64,000 nt of DNA from Sophora flavescens (taxonomy: Eukaryota > Streptophyta > Magnoliopsida > Fabales > Fabaceae): the NCBI GenBank assembly GCA_030762895.1, contig CM061067.1, forward strand, positions 107,169,888-107,233,887, given 5' to 3'. Made by a program: the position numbers and the translations under genes. The notes below the pieces were generated by a model. The model was given only the letters and a program-made list of their open reading frames with translations. It was not told where the DNA came from and ran no database searches. This document shows positions 47,738 to 59,900 of the stretch, in pieces. The number at the start of each line of letters is the position of its first letter. Positions within the stretch are counted from its first letter, which is position 1.

Positions 47738-49991
47738 CTGCATAAATTAGTTCCCACATTAAGAGCTAAAGATGAAAGTTGGATAAAGCTAATGTCATCA
47801 TAACCACCTTATGTACAAGCAGGCGTTCATGTTAGTATCTCTCCATGTCATCAGAAAAGAGAAAAGGATATTACACATGCTTCCTCATTTTAAACAAACT
47901 GGGAAGACTTAGAAACCCTGAACCCTCTGTAACAATATCTGCATATTTGGAGAAGTGGAAATAAATATTAGAATTTTTATCAAAAAATATGAACTTTTAG
48001 ATGAACTAAAATAATATCTTTCAATTCTGATATCAAACAAATTCTTAAGTATACAAAGACTGTTAGTAAAATACTCTAATCATGCAAAAAGAAGTATCAA
48101 ACAAAAAAGATATAGACACAATATTAGCTACCAGTTGTAAGAAAGTAAAGCCAAAGATGTAGCCAACAATGGCTGAACTAAGTAAACAGAGAATGTATGT
48201 ACTTGCTTGTATTTGATCAAATCAAGAAATGTGAACTTACATGTGAATTCTTAACCATTAATTAGAAGCCAAACTAACCTTCTTTCAAATTTGTGAGGTG
48301 TTTTAGTGCATCAAGGTAGCCAGGATTTGAGTAATCCCACCAAATCCATTAGAGGAGATAGAGGAGAATTGTCACAAGAATTTTTAACTTTAATAGACAA
48401 GATAATAGAAATCAAAATATAAGTAACCCAACTCACAACAATTATCCAACAAATAAATAAAAGTCAAATATATTTATATGATCCAGAGAATAATAGTCCA
48501 ACCTAACGAGCACACTCTTGGAAATCTTGGTCATGTAACTAAAATTTAAGCTAAATACATATTTCATGAAGGAAAACTAAAAAGCAGAGAGTGTGGTATT
48601 ATGGTGAAGACAAAGAGGCTCTCCAATAAGACAAACCAGTGGGTAACAATTGAAGCTACTGGTTAAAAAAAAAAGAAAAAGATATCAGCTGTCATTTCTT
48701 TTCCCTTTTCTTGTTTTCCCTCTCCAATAAGAGCCTCCACTGTTCCGCTGGTGTCTTAATCATCCTCTCCCTCTCTATGTTGCTTTTCTTATGATGCTAT
48801 TATACTATACTATCTTATCATTACTTCTTTCTCTTAGGTGTGGTATTTAAAGGACTCCACCCGTTCTTATACATCATCTCTCCTCATTCACTCCTAATGA
48901 ATAGGTTTTGCAGCTTTTGAAGTACATTAAACCCTCCATTGGACTTGAACAAACAAAGAAACCTGTGAAACTCTTCTGCTACCACTCTCACTCATTTTCC
49001 TCTTTTTATACCAACAAAAAAAGATAGAAAAAACACAGATCTCACTCCTTCTCCCATTCCACTTCAGTCCAGTTACCATCCGAACTAACAATGATCATCA
49101 TCTTCTTTCATCAACCTAGCTACATCATAGGCTTTAGAGTTTAGACATAGCTGCAATATTTACATCAACTTTCCAGTTTCATTTGCTTACTAAGCTACAC
49201 TAAATGGCAATGATATCCTAAAATGCTACCATGACAATTCAATTAAGCTTTCCTAAAACCCTAAAATCCTAAAACTAAGCTTCAACTTCACAATTCAAAT
49301 TTCCAGGACTTCATAAATTAACGAATTAAATAAATTAAAGTGAACCCATAAATAAATTTCAAATCACAAATTATTTATCTCTAAAACTAAGAACAAATTG
49401 ACGGATTGTTGAAATACAATTTGACATAACATGAAAATGTATTTTTTTAAAAGATGATGAAATAACAATTACCATCGATTTGAGACAAATCCCGACACTC
49501 AATTTGTTCATTTGGACTAGCTTCGAGGTCGATCTCGAAATGTTTGGGAGGGACAAGAAGCAAATTATGCTCCAAGTGATCCGCCTTAGAAAAACTCGGA
49601 GGGAAATCAAATCAAAGATTGAATCAAATCAACTATGAATTCAACATCGATAGAGTTGAAGAATCAAGAATCTTAGTAAAATCCTCTCACTCTTCCTCTC
49701 ACATTCGAAGTGTGAATTTGATTTTTAGAAATGAACTTGGTCTCTATGGCAAGTGTGAAGTGCGAAGAAAAAGCAGTGTGAGCTTGCAGCTGGAAATGTC
49801 TATGGCAAGCAAAATGAACCCTGACGCTTCTTTTTGTGAAGACAATAATGACAAATAATATAAAAATATAAGTAAAAATTTAACATATACTAAAGTTATT
49901 TAAAATTGTAGGTAAAAATAACCTTCTTTGACAAAATCCGGTCCATCACCGAAACGTCCATAGCTATACGTAAGTTTTCTTGCTAGTGTAC

Positions 49992-50321
49992 CCAAAAGGT
50001 GTTTGCTCCCTCTTTTGTTTCACGAATTCCAAAGAGGGACAATCCTCAACTTACATACCGATCTTACTAATCGGCTCCCATCCATAAACTCATTTCTAAG
50101 TTACTTCATGCTAGGATCAAGAGAAATGATAGAACCACTTATTTCAAGGTTTCAATTTGCTTTATCTCGGGAAGACAGATGTTAGATGGAGTTTTGGCTA
50201 TCAATGAACTAGTGGATTTAGCTAAGAAGAAAGGCCACAAAACCTTTATTCTAAAGATAGATTTGAAAAAGCATATGACTCGGTATGTTGCGATTTTCAA
50301 ATATTTGATGGGTAAGATGGG
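49992..50321 (+). pseudogene. LINE (L1-type) reverse transcriptase remnant
   Basis: On the plus strand, in shifting frames, it reads SGRQMLDGVLAINELVDLAK and then KKGHKTFILKIDL, which matches plant L1 reverse transcriptase (GRQ.LDGVL..NE.., then K.D..KAYDSV). At least two frameshifts are present. It is cut at 50321 by the gypsy LTR; the rest would lie beyond the gap. Confidence 0.75.
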
Positions 50322-51415
50322 TGATGACAACCAAATGGTGAGATTGCCTTGTTGATGATCTTTTGGTTAAAATTTTAAACAAGTTAAATGTGTAATCAAT
50401 TTTGTAATCAAAATAAGGTGAAGAAAGAAACTAAATGGAAGAAGATGAGGGGAGGTGGAATGGCGCCACAAACCAATGGGTTTGATAAGCCTTATGAAGT
50501 TCGCCACAAGAATCTTGGATTCTTGATAAGAACAAGTATAAGAACCAAGGAGACAATAATCTCACAAAATTGATTCAATCCAAATTCAACATCCAAAGTT
50601 GTTTATTCATGGAATAAAGGCGTGTAACATATAGCATGTGTGGGTGATTTCTTTTGCTCACTTTGTCTTCCAAAAGATTCAAAACCCCCAACAAACTCAC
50701 TATTCATGACACCAAAACACTCACTAATTCCTACTTAACTCAGCCACAATAAAATGAGTTCATTAGCCTAAAAACCCATCTTAATGTAGCCACCAAAACA
50801 TGCAACTCAGCCATCAAAAAATGATGGTTAAGCGCCCTTCTTGGCGTGCCCCAAATGAACAATAAAACTCACTAAACCACTCTTAACTTCGAGCCACCCA
50901 GTTGTGGGTTACCCACCCCGGATGACTCTCCCTCTTTCACTTATTATGTGGTGGTTATACTTGCTTCTCAAATTAAAAGTGTAACCCCCATAATTTACAC
51001 AATTTATTCACATACTAATGAGGTTTCTTATTGCATGCAAGTCAAAGCTTCCCTCCCAAGACTCTCTAAAACTCGTGTAAACATAGGAGAATAGTGGGCT
51101 TGATCCAATGTAACACTTAACAAATTTGGACCCCTTACATCTCATTACACTTATTTAAATTAAAAAATCAAACAATTTAAATGGGCTCCTCTTCGTGATG
51201 CTCGCCCCTAGCATCATGTTTTTCTAATTGGATGAGTATATTTATCAACTTGGGCTCATCATCTCCATGATTTGCATTTGGGCTTGTTTCATTAGAAGTC
51301 CCACCATTTGATTTAGAACTTGTTGGGCCTTTTTAGTTCTTGCTCTTTTCATGGGCCCACTAAGACCTTGAATAGCTTCTTGATCCATGATGGTCTCTAT
51401 TGGGCTCATATCATC
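50322..51415 (-). repeat. 3' LTR of the gypsy element
   Basis: 1094 bases, TGATATGAGCCC...GGTTGTCATCA on the minus strand. The polypurine tract AAGAAGGAGGGA lies at 51416-51430. A similar LTR segment appears inverted at 12265-12547. Confidence 0.85.
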
Positions 51416-51431
51416 CCTCCTTCTTTTAGTG

Positions 51432-52540
51432 AATTGACCTCGAATTGAAATCTTCATCACCTACATCAAAAAGAGATAAGTCAGCCACATTGAAAGTTGC
51501 ACTAATTCCACCGTACTCACTAGGAAGATCTATCTTGTAGGCATTATCATTGATCTTGGCCACCACTTGGAATGACCCGTCTCCTCTTGGTTGAATCTTA
51601 GATTTCCTTTGGGAAGAAAACCTTTCCTTTCTCATGTGTACCCAAACCCAATCTCCAGGTTCAAATACCACATTCCTCCTTCCTTTGTTTGCTTGCCTAG
51701 CATAGCTTTACGTCCCCTCTTTTCAATTTGAACCTTCACTTGCTCATGTAACTTCCTCACATATTCTGCCTTGGACCCACCATCTTTATGCTTTAAAATT
51801 GAAGAGTTAGGCAATGGCAATAAATCAAGAGGTTAAAGAGTTAAATCCATAAACAACCTCAAAGGAGAATATTGAGTAGTACTATGAACAGTCCTATTAT
51901 AAGCAAATTCTATATGAGGCAAACAATCCTCCCAAGATTTAATATTCTTTTAATCACAGCCCTTAGAAGGGAAGAAAGTGTCCTATTCACAACTTCAGTT
52001 TTCCCATCCGTTTGAGTATGGCAAGTGGTGGAGAAGATGAGCTTTGTACCTAGCTTTCTCCATAATGTCCTCCAAAAGTGACTTAGGAACTTGGTGTCCC
52101 TATCCTTTAACAACACTCCTTGGGAGACCATGAAGTCTCACCACTTCGCTTAAAGAACAAATCAGGCAACATGACAAGCATCATCAGTTTTTGCGGGGGT
52201 ATAAAATGTGCCATCTTGGAAAATCTATCCACTTACAACAAAAATTGAATCTTTACCATTCTTAGATCTAGGCAATCCCACAACAAAGTCCATAGACAAA
52301 TCAATCCAAGGAAAATCGGGACTGGGTAAAGGGTGTGAAGTCCATAAGGCATCACTTTAGATTTTGACTTTTTTTCACACAATGCATTTTTCACAATATT
52401 TTGCACATCATCACCCGTATGAGGCCAATGAAAATGTTCATGCAAAATGTCTAGAGTCTTTTGGACTCCAAAATGTCCCATTAAACCCCCCTCATGCGCT
52501 TCCTTCAAGAGTAATTCCTTATGGAACTTTTGGCACACAA
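51432..52540 (-). pseudogene. Gypsy integrase
   Basis: 52233-52538 holds the zinc domain (HEGGLMGHFGVQKTLDILHE), but the CC pair is damaged (KNALCEKKSKSK). 51910-52131 holds core motifs (LLKDRDTKFLSHFWRTLWRK, TDGKTEVVNRTLSSLL). 51632-51820 and 51426-51671 give the C-terminal part, ending ATFNVADLSLF. Several stops occur, for example between 52131 and 52233. Confidence 0.8.
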
Positions 52541-53574
52541 TCTTTTTTCTTTAAATAAAAACCCTTGATGCCTAAAGTATCCATTTTGGGGCGAATGCAC
52601 AATTAGCAAAGATATACGAAAAGTCTTTATCATGCTGATACAAATCTTTAATACACTCAAGTCCAAACAATTTTGTTTTAAGAGTAGAGAGTAAGCATGT
52701 CTCCTTGATCGTGCATCCGCCACAATGTTAGCTTTACCTTTTTTGTGCTTGACCATATGGAATTGTTCAAGAAATTCAACCCACTTGGCATGCCTTTTAT
52801 TTAACTTTCCTTGCCCTTTCAAATATTTCAAAGACTCATGGTCACTATGAATCACAAATTCCTTGGGCAAAGATAGTGTTACCAAGTTTGCAAAGCTCTT
52901 ACTAAGGCATACAATTCCTTATCATAGGTGAGATAATTAAGTGTAGCTCGGCTAATTTCTCATTAAAATAAGCAATTGGATGCCACTTCTTGCATCAAAA
53001 CAGCCCTAACACCAAACATTAGAAGCATCACATTCAATCTCAAAAGATTTAGCAAAATGCATTACCAACCATTCATACAAACCATATTTAGTTTTAAAAG
53101 CAGTTTTCGATTCACCCCTTCCCTTATTCTAATTTGATTGTACCCTTTTCAAATCAATTTTAGAAAATAAACATGCACCATGCAATTCATCAAGCAAATC
53201 CATCAAGTCTAGGGATAGGATGTCTATACTTTATTGTGATGTTGTTCATGGCCCTACAATCGTGCACATCCTCCAAGTGCCATCTTTTTTTGCACTAAAA
53301 TTACCCGAGGACAACATGGACTCAAGCTCTCTTGCACCCATCCTCTGCATCAACTCCTCCACCTGCTTTGGATTTCTTTAGTCTCTTGTGGATTGCTCCT
53401 GTAGTCTGGCCTATTGGACAATGATGCACCGGAATGAGATCAATGTGGTGCTCAATTCCTCTTAGATGGGGAAGGTGATGGCACTTCCTTAGGAAAGACA
53501 TCATCAAATTCTCCGAAAAGATTTTTGACACCACTAGCCAAAGAATGATCATTAGGAGTGTTAGCATTTAAACA
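52541..53574 (-). pseudogene. Gypsy RNase H and heavily deleted reverse transcriptase
   Basis: 52505-52885 has FVIHSDHESLKYLKGQGKLN and HKKGKANIVADARSRR (RNase H). Upstream, 53080-53320 shows only scraps of RT (FSKIDLK, KTAFKTKYGLYEWLV). Between them the YxDD active-site segment is missing, so RT carries a large deletion. 53322-53567 holds HLRGIEHHIDLIP, the PR-RT connector. Confidence 0.75.
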
Positions 53575-55845
53575 AAATTCCCTACAATAAAGCATGTATA
53601 GGGGCTGCCTTGAGATCAATGCACATTTTACCTCACTCTTTCTTGCAAGAAAACTCTCCTTACTCTCTTTTTCCTCTCGGTTTTTAACACCATTTTTTCT
53701 CTTGATTTTTTTTTTAAATTTTCATCACTCTTTTTCTCAATCTCTTTCTCATTGTTTTTTTTTCTTTTCTCTCTTGCTCTCTCTTTCTCTCATTTTCATT
53801 TGATCCTCACTAACTTGTTTTGAGATAAAGGGAAAGAATGACCTTTCGGTCTGGTACATGAAAGAGAACTTATTTGAGAACCTCCTCATGCGGTGGCCTT
53901 TCCCATCCATATTGCCAAGGCCTCCCTAGCAACATGTGGCTTGTCTCCATGGAACCACATCACAAAGTACATAATCTTGATACCTCCCAATTGAGAATGG
54001 AACCTCCACTTGTTTATTCACCACCATTTCTCCAACCTCACTTAGCCATTGGAGCCTATATGGTCTTGGATGTGCCTTAGTTACAAGATTTAATTTTGAT
54101 ACCAATCTAGATCTCTGACTTATTGGCACAACTTCCTCCATCAATGATTAGAACACACCTTTCCTTGAATTAAACATCTAGAATGGGAAAGAATTCTCCC
54201 TTTGGCTTTCTTCTGTTCTTTCATTGCTCCTCAGTAGCCTCCTAACATAAACAACTCACCATCTGGCATGATCTCCTCTTCTTAGCTCTCTCCTTTTCAC
54301 TTGAAGCTTGATTGTAGAATCACTTCTCCATTTCGTCACCATGGTTTCTTTGTTAGGCATTTGGATGCAACGTGTCCATGGCCTAGGCAACTGAAGCACT
54401 TCATATCACAGCTCCTGGAACTTGCTTCCATTGGCTTAACTTTCCTGAGAGGTGCTCATGGCCTCCTTGGTGGTGGTGAACCTCGCCTTCTTTTCTTTCT
54501 CATCCAAACGTAGGATGGAAATTTGGATTATGAAAAAGAAAATTTAGACTTCTTCTCTTAATTTGTTACTCCACCTTGATTGCTTGTTGGACCAAATTTC
54601 AAGCTCCATAATATTGTAATCCACTATGTCTGAATATATTGGTTCAAGCCATGTAAGAATCTCGCCATGGTAGCCTCCTATCTTCTTGATAATTTGACCT
54701 AGTATGCCAATTTCATCTCCTTCAAATATTCACTCAACACTTTTTAGAACCCTGTCAACCTTTGCAATTTATTAAGTCCCTATGGTAGTGATTGGTACAA
54801 ATCTCTTCCTCATGATTCATTTCATATGTCCCAAGTATCATAGGATCTCTCCATGTCTCCTCTTTCTTTTGTAATTGGTCCCACTCCCACAAGGGCATAT
54901 TCTTGAACTCTGGGCACCTACTTTCACCTTCTTTCTTTCATTGTAAGAGTTACAACAAAGACTTGTTCTATCTTTCCCATTCCAAATACGCCTCGGATCA
55001 TTATCCCAATAAAGGAAGGAACTTTGATCTTGACCTCTTTAAGATCCTCTCTCTATCATGCCTCCTTCCTCTCGCCCTCCACCTCTATGTCCTCCTCGCT
55101 AGGTCCTCCTCTTTCCCTATCATAACCACTTAATCATCATTGTTTTGAAGGTGGGCAGTTGTCTATCATAGTTTGCTTGCATCTCCTCCATTTTCCTTCT
55201 ATGGGTGGCTTCAACATAATGTAACTCCTAGCATGAATATACTGTGACCTTGAGAAAGTTGGACTATCACTCAGCGGGTGCTATGACTTCGAGTAGAAGA
55301 AATTACAAGTTTCCTCACCACCTCCTCACTTGTGCACACAAATCATTTCTCACTCTTTTCGCTTTTTCCACATTAAGATGTCATTTTGTCACTCTCGCCT
55401 TTTTCCACCTCAGTGTCCTCTCCTCTTTAGTTCTTAGAAGAGTTAAACCCTAAAAACATACAAAAATTCTAAAATTCAAGTAACAAAATCAAAAAATTTA
55501 TCAAAAACAAAGGAGAAAGGCTAAAAAGGAAAATGTTGGAGAATGATGAAACAAGATAGAAGGAATGTTAAGACCTAAAATGCTCAAGTAAAAATCTTTT
55601 TCTTTCTCTTACTCTTGCTTCTCCTTCACTTCACAAATTTTTTTCTTTTGAAAATTGCGCAGTCTTTTTCTTTTATTTTTTAAAACTTTGAGGAGAGAGC
55701 ACTAATTGCTAAATTTGAAGTTTTGGCAGCAACACAAGAAAACAAAAATTCCCCTTTAAACAGAATCAAAGTGTAAGTTTTGGGTAAAAAAAAAAGAAAG
55801 GTAGAAGGTAAAAGATGAAGAACAAAACTCGGAAAATTCAGCAAA
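53575..55845 (-). pseudogene. Gypsy Gag, CCHC knuckle and protease-like region
   Basis: 53926-54144 has VGEMVVNKQVEVPFSIGRYQ and DYVLCDVV, the same protease segment as in the 7518-13252 array. A knuckle CFSCLGHGHVASKC is at about 54355-54397. The rest of gag toward 55845 is broken in all frames. No full product is possible. Confidence 0.7.
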
Positions 55846-55861
55846 GCTAGCTTGATACCAC

Positions 55862-56029
55862 TGATGACAACCAAATGCTGAGGTTGCCTTGTCGATGATC
55901 TTTTGGTTGAATTTAAACAAGTTAAATGTGTAACTGATTTTGTAACCAAAATAAGATGAAGAAAGAAACAAAATGGAAGAGGATGAGAGGTGGAACGATG
56001 CTACAAACCAATGGGTTTGACAATCCCAT
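55862..56029 (-). repeat. Start of the gypsy 5' LTR, cut by the gap
   Basis: It matches 50322-50490 (TGATGACAACCAAATG, then GAGGTTGCCTTGT). About 0.9 kb of the LTR must be missing in the gap. Confidence 0.85.
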
Positions 56030-56529
56030 NNNNNNNNNNNNNNNNNNNNNNNNNNNNNNNNNNNNNNNNNNNNNNNNNNNNNNNNNNNNNNNNNNNNNNN
56101 NNNNNNNNNNNNNNNNNNNNNNNNNNNNNNNNNNNNNNNNNNNNNNNNNNNNNNNNNNNNNNNNNNNNNNNNNNNNNNNNNNNNNNNNNNNNNNNNNNNN
56201 NNNNNNNNNNNNNNNNNNNNNNNNNNNNNNNNNNNNNNNNNNNNNNNNNNNNNNNNNNNNNNNNNNNNNNNNNNNNNNNNNNNNNNNNNNNNNNNNNNNN
56301 NNNNNNNNNNNNNNNNNNNNNNNNNNNNNNNNNNNNNNNNNNNNNNNNNNNNNNNNNNNNNNNNNNNNNNNNNNNNNNNNNNNNNNNNNNNNNNNNNNNN
56401 NNNNNNNNNNNNNNNNNNNNNNNNNNNNNNNNNNNNNNNNNNNNNNNNNNNNNNNNNNNNNNNNNNNNNNNNNNNNNNNNNNNNNNNNNNNNNNNNNNNN
56501 NNNNNNNNNNNNNNNNNNNNNNNNNNNNN
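56030..56529. other. Assembly gap, 500 N
   Basis: Exactly 500 N bases, the usual placeholder for a gap of unknown size. Open frames called across it are artefacts. Confidence 0.99.
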
Positions 56530-57176
56530 TAGTGCAATAAATTACTTTTCGTGGAGTTAAATTGATTTTTACGTCGAGAATACGTGGCGTAAATCTGTTG
56601 GCGTTAATAGTTAATATTTTAATGTCGATTTTAGGCGGCGTTAAATATAAAGCTATTAAACGTGGAGTTCTAACAAAACAACGTTAATTTTGTAAAATTA
56701 CTTGTCGGTTTTCATGCTTGACGTTAAACATAAAACTATTAACGTCGATTCTTTAAAAAGCCCAGCGTTAATTTTGTTAAAACTAACGTCGATTGGTATA
56801 AGCGGCGTTAAATGTTTAATTTTGCGTCGATTTTAAACAACTAGCGTTAATAATTGTACTTTATATTTTATAAAATACTATTAACGTCGGGTTATTTATT
56901 CTAGCCCCGGCGTTAATAGGTTTTTTAAAATAAGATTTTTAAAATATCACTCCCTACATTGCTCCTGCATTCGAGTAAATATCACGAGTAACACAAAATA
57001 TCACACCACGTTGCAAATTTGCAAAGGAAAAATGGAACAATGGAGGACTTAAAACCAAAAACTTAATAGCATATATATAAATAAATTTTTGTTCCAATGT
57101 CTAAAAATAAAACTATCGATCTAAGGATATATATATACATATTTATTAATTGGATTTCTAAAAGTCTAACAAAAAA

Positions 57177-59900
57177 ACTATTTGTATCTAAGTATTGCGA
57201 GGTATATTGTCAATTCCTTTTTCAGCCGCATACTTGAAGGGAGAAGAATTCGGCCGAAGTGCGTCCTCAGTCTATTGCTCGTCTTCTTGAATAGGCATTG
57301 GTCGATAAATGCCTGGACACGTTCAAATAATATCATAACATCAATGCGAGTCATCTTCAAAACTACTAATATATAAATTAACTAGTTGTTTAAATATTGC
57401 CTTATTCCGTCCATCCGTAATAGATCACCGAGGCCTATGTTCAGCATATGAAGCGTCACATGTGCTTGTATGACCATAGTCAATTTGAAATCGAGACTAC
57501 AACAAAATTAATTCAGCGTCAGTTGAATATACATATAAATTAGTAATTATAATATTAATTATTTGATAAATAAACTACCAAACCTTTATGATGTTCCATC
57601 TAGGTTTACTTTGAATTAGAAGTCTTACTTCTCCGGTGAGCGTAACTTATGCTACTCGCCTTGTTATTTATCATAAACAAATAATCATGTCGATCAATTA
57701 ACAAATTCATATATCATGTGTGTAATAAACTAAAAACAACGTATTAAAACTTAAATTAAATTTAAGATAATTTTCTTATGATTACGACATCCACCACAGC
57801 AAATTGCTGGCGGATCTTGGTTTGAGCGATAAGAATATGATTCTATATCCTAAACGGGTGAAGTCCGAACAACTCCAATGGTTTTTCATACAGTAGGGAG
57901 CGATATATTTCTTTGGATTGTCTCCCAGCAAGTTCCCTAAGTATTTACTCGATACATCGCCGATAAAGAAATCGGAGAGGAAGAATTGAGGATCTAACAA
58001 GCGGTAGCGATTCAGCATACTTATCAGTGAAGGCGATGAGATACCTAAAATATGAAAAGGTGTGGATGGTGAGTACATAATATTATATATTGAAATAAAA
58101 TAAATTATTAAATGGAAAAATACCACAAATAAATAAGTTATAAAATTAAAATTAACTTCGTGCACCGGTAAAAACATTGTTGATCCGAACTTTATTTACG
58201 CGCGTTCAGAGATCATCACCCACGAAGGTAAATATCCTCCGTTGATCTGGGCGTGCCACCCGTCCATCGTGCTCCAATGGACATTCAAAAATCTCGAGCG
58301 CATAATCCTCACCAAGTGAGAACAAGAGTGATAGGTGACAACGACAAATCGACTTGGCTTGATTTGGGAAAAATAAAATAGATAAGTTTTGAAAATTAAA
58401 AAAACACAAGTAATTATTTGACTAATTTGGACATTAATAATGAATAAATACCTTTGCTAACATTTTTGAGCTCACGTCGTTTGGAGTCCAACTCAAGCTC
58501 CACGCCTTTTCATTTCAGCTCCTACTCTGTTAGTGGACTTCACTCCCGTCCTTAGTGCCAACTCAGCGTCCTCCACATGTGCCCTACTAAAACTCTCTTT
58601 TGTGCTCCCATGAGAAGGGTTGCTCAAACCTGCGGTGTCTGGGATGTCCCGATGGAGGAAAGCTCTGTGCCGCAGCTTTGCTTGAATTAAGGTTGGATAT
58701 TAAGCCTTGCATCGGATGTGTTTGTAATATCTGGGTTGGACATGAGGTCTTTGAGTAATGTCGACCAAAATTGATGCTTCATTGACCACCCAGTTTGGTG
58801 ACAAACTTGCCATAATATTGTTTGATGGTCACGTTCCCAGAAACAGGAGCAGACAGGGATGGTGCTTTCTTGCCTAGGCGAGTCATCAAGGCGTCTGCGG
58901 TAGTAGAAGGGACGAATGCGCCTGGGAGGATTTTGCTTTAAGATCCATCTACATGAAAAAAATGAAAAAATGTGCAAGTGAAAGTGTTGCAAATATCTAT
59001 ACAAATATCAATTGAAATCGAGTTAATTATTTACTTAATCTGATACACCACTTCGCGAGTGGCATCAACTTTAAAAGATCCCGTCTTTGTCATGCGTCGG
59101 CTAACAGGACATCCTCGCGGTCGATGTCAGACGGAGGACTTGATGGTGTGCCCTCGAGCACCTCTCCTCTTTCAATCTAGCGAGTGCTCTTCTGCCTTCC
59201 CTCGGCCTATCGCCATCATACACTCGATCAAGTCACAGTACCCTACGAGACATGGTGTGGCGGTGGAAGTTCTTCCCTTTGATTACTGCCGACCACTTGT
59301 TGCCTTAGCCTATTCAAAGCAAAAACACATAATTAAATACAGTTAAATGATCTATAATAAGCATACAAAATTAACTTAATCAACCAACTGAAATTCTCCA
59401 TCCATCGACTCTGGCAAACATATCCCAGTATCTGATCAATCCGAGGATAATCAGGAACATTTTATCAAACACTTCTTCCCGGATACATAGTACTGGTAAG
59501 ATCATGCTGAACCCATTCAACGCTTTGATGCCATTTTCATACATTTATGGCAATGATCTCGGTCATTTGGCGATCCAAGCTACCTACACATTAGATACAT
59601 ATATAACAAGTGGATGGATTATAATCGGATAATTATCTAATAATGTAAATCAAGCGAATGTAAAGGTAAAATACCGTGATAGCCTCCCGAATCTGATCCT
59701 TGACGTTACGTAGGCGTCATTTCCGATGGTTGTAGTTGATATACGTCTTTGCCGGCTTGTGAAAACACCTCTTATTAAATTCTTTACCTACGGGGTCCTC
59801 GGGCATTTAGATTAGCATCGAGGACACCTCGAAACTTACTCCAGCTCTACTGTCATCTCTAGTTTCTTCAGCGAGGTGGCTCCTCTACCCACGTTTCCTA
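57177..59900 (-). pseudogene. Second copy of the Ulp1/Transposase_24 gene, broken by errors
   Basis: It has the same exon series as 23270-26270 with many frame breaks. 57782-58177 has LAPYCMKNHW, and 58206-58409 has SLGEDYALEIFECPLEHDG. The stop-proximal part is at about 57177. The breaks may be sequencing errors rather than mutation. Confidence 0.65.

Larger units (their letters stand above)
45775..49988. mobile_element. Possible Pack-CACTA element carrying host gene fragments
   Basis: The left end CACTATAGCCTTTACCTACGG and the right end (reverse complement) CACTAGCAAGAAAACTTACG both begin CACTA. TTACCTACGG-type ends are common in one plant CACTA group. Shared subterminal text CCTACAATTT appears inverted at about 45834 and 49900. 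Inside are host-like fragments with splice-like borders, including an SHMT exon. The 3-bp flanks do not match (TGT left, TAC right), so one end may be truncated or misplaced. A microsatellite (ATT)n lies at about 45972-46025. Confidence 0.45.
50322..56029 (-). mobile_element. Ty3/gypsy element (CRM/Reina-like), 5' LTR running into the gap
   Basis: The 3' LTR is 50322-51415 and the 5' LTR starts at 55862, with the primer site (TGGTATCAAGC on the minus strand, about 55849-55860) beside it. Order is gag, protease, decayed RT, RNase H, integrase. The integrase tail FEPGDWVWVHMRKERFSSQ, then NDNAYKIDLP and ATFNVADLSLFDVGDED, suggests the CRM-type or a related chromovirus clade; I am not certain. 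The matching target duplication would lie inside or beyond the gap. It is related in LTR and protease sequence to the 7518-13252 array. Confidence 0.8.

Noticed and set aside
45775..49988. Intact host SHMT gene
   Set aside because: Only one 32-residue exon is found; the neighbouring SHMT exons are absent and conserved residues are altered.
55956..56540. Frames of 178-194 codons across the gap
   Set aside because: They consist of translated N bases.
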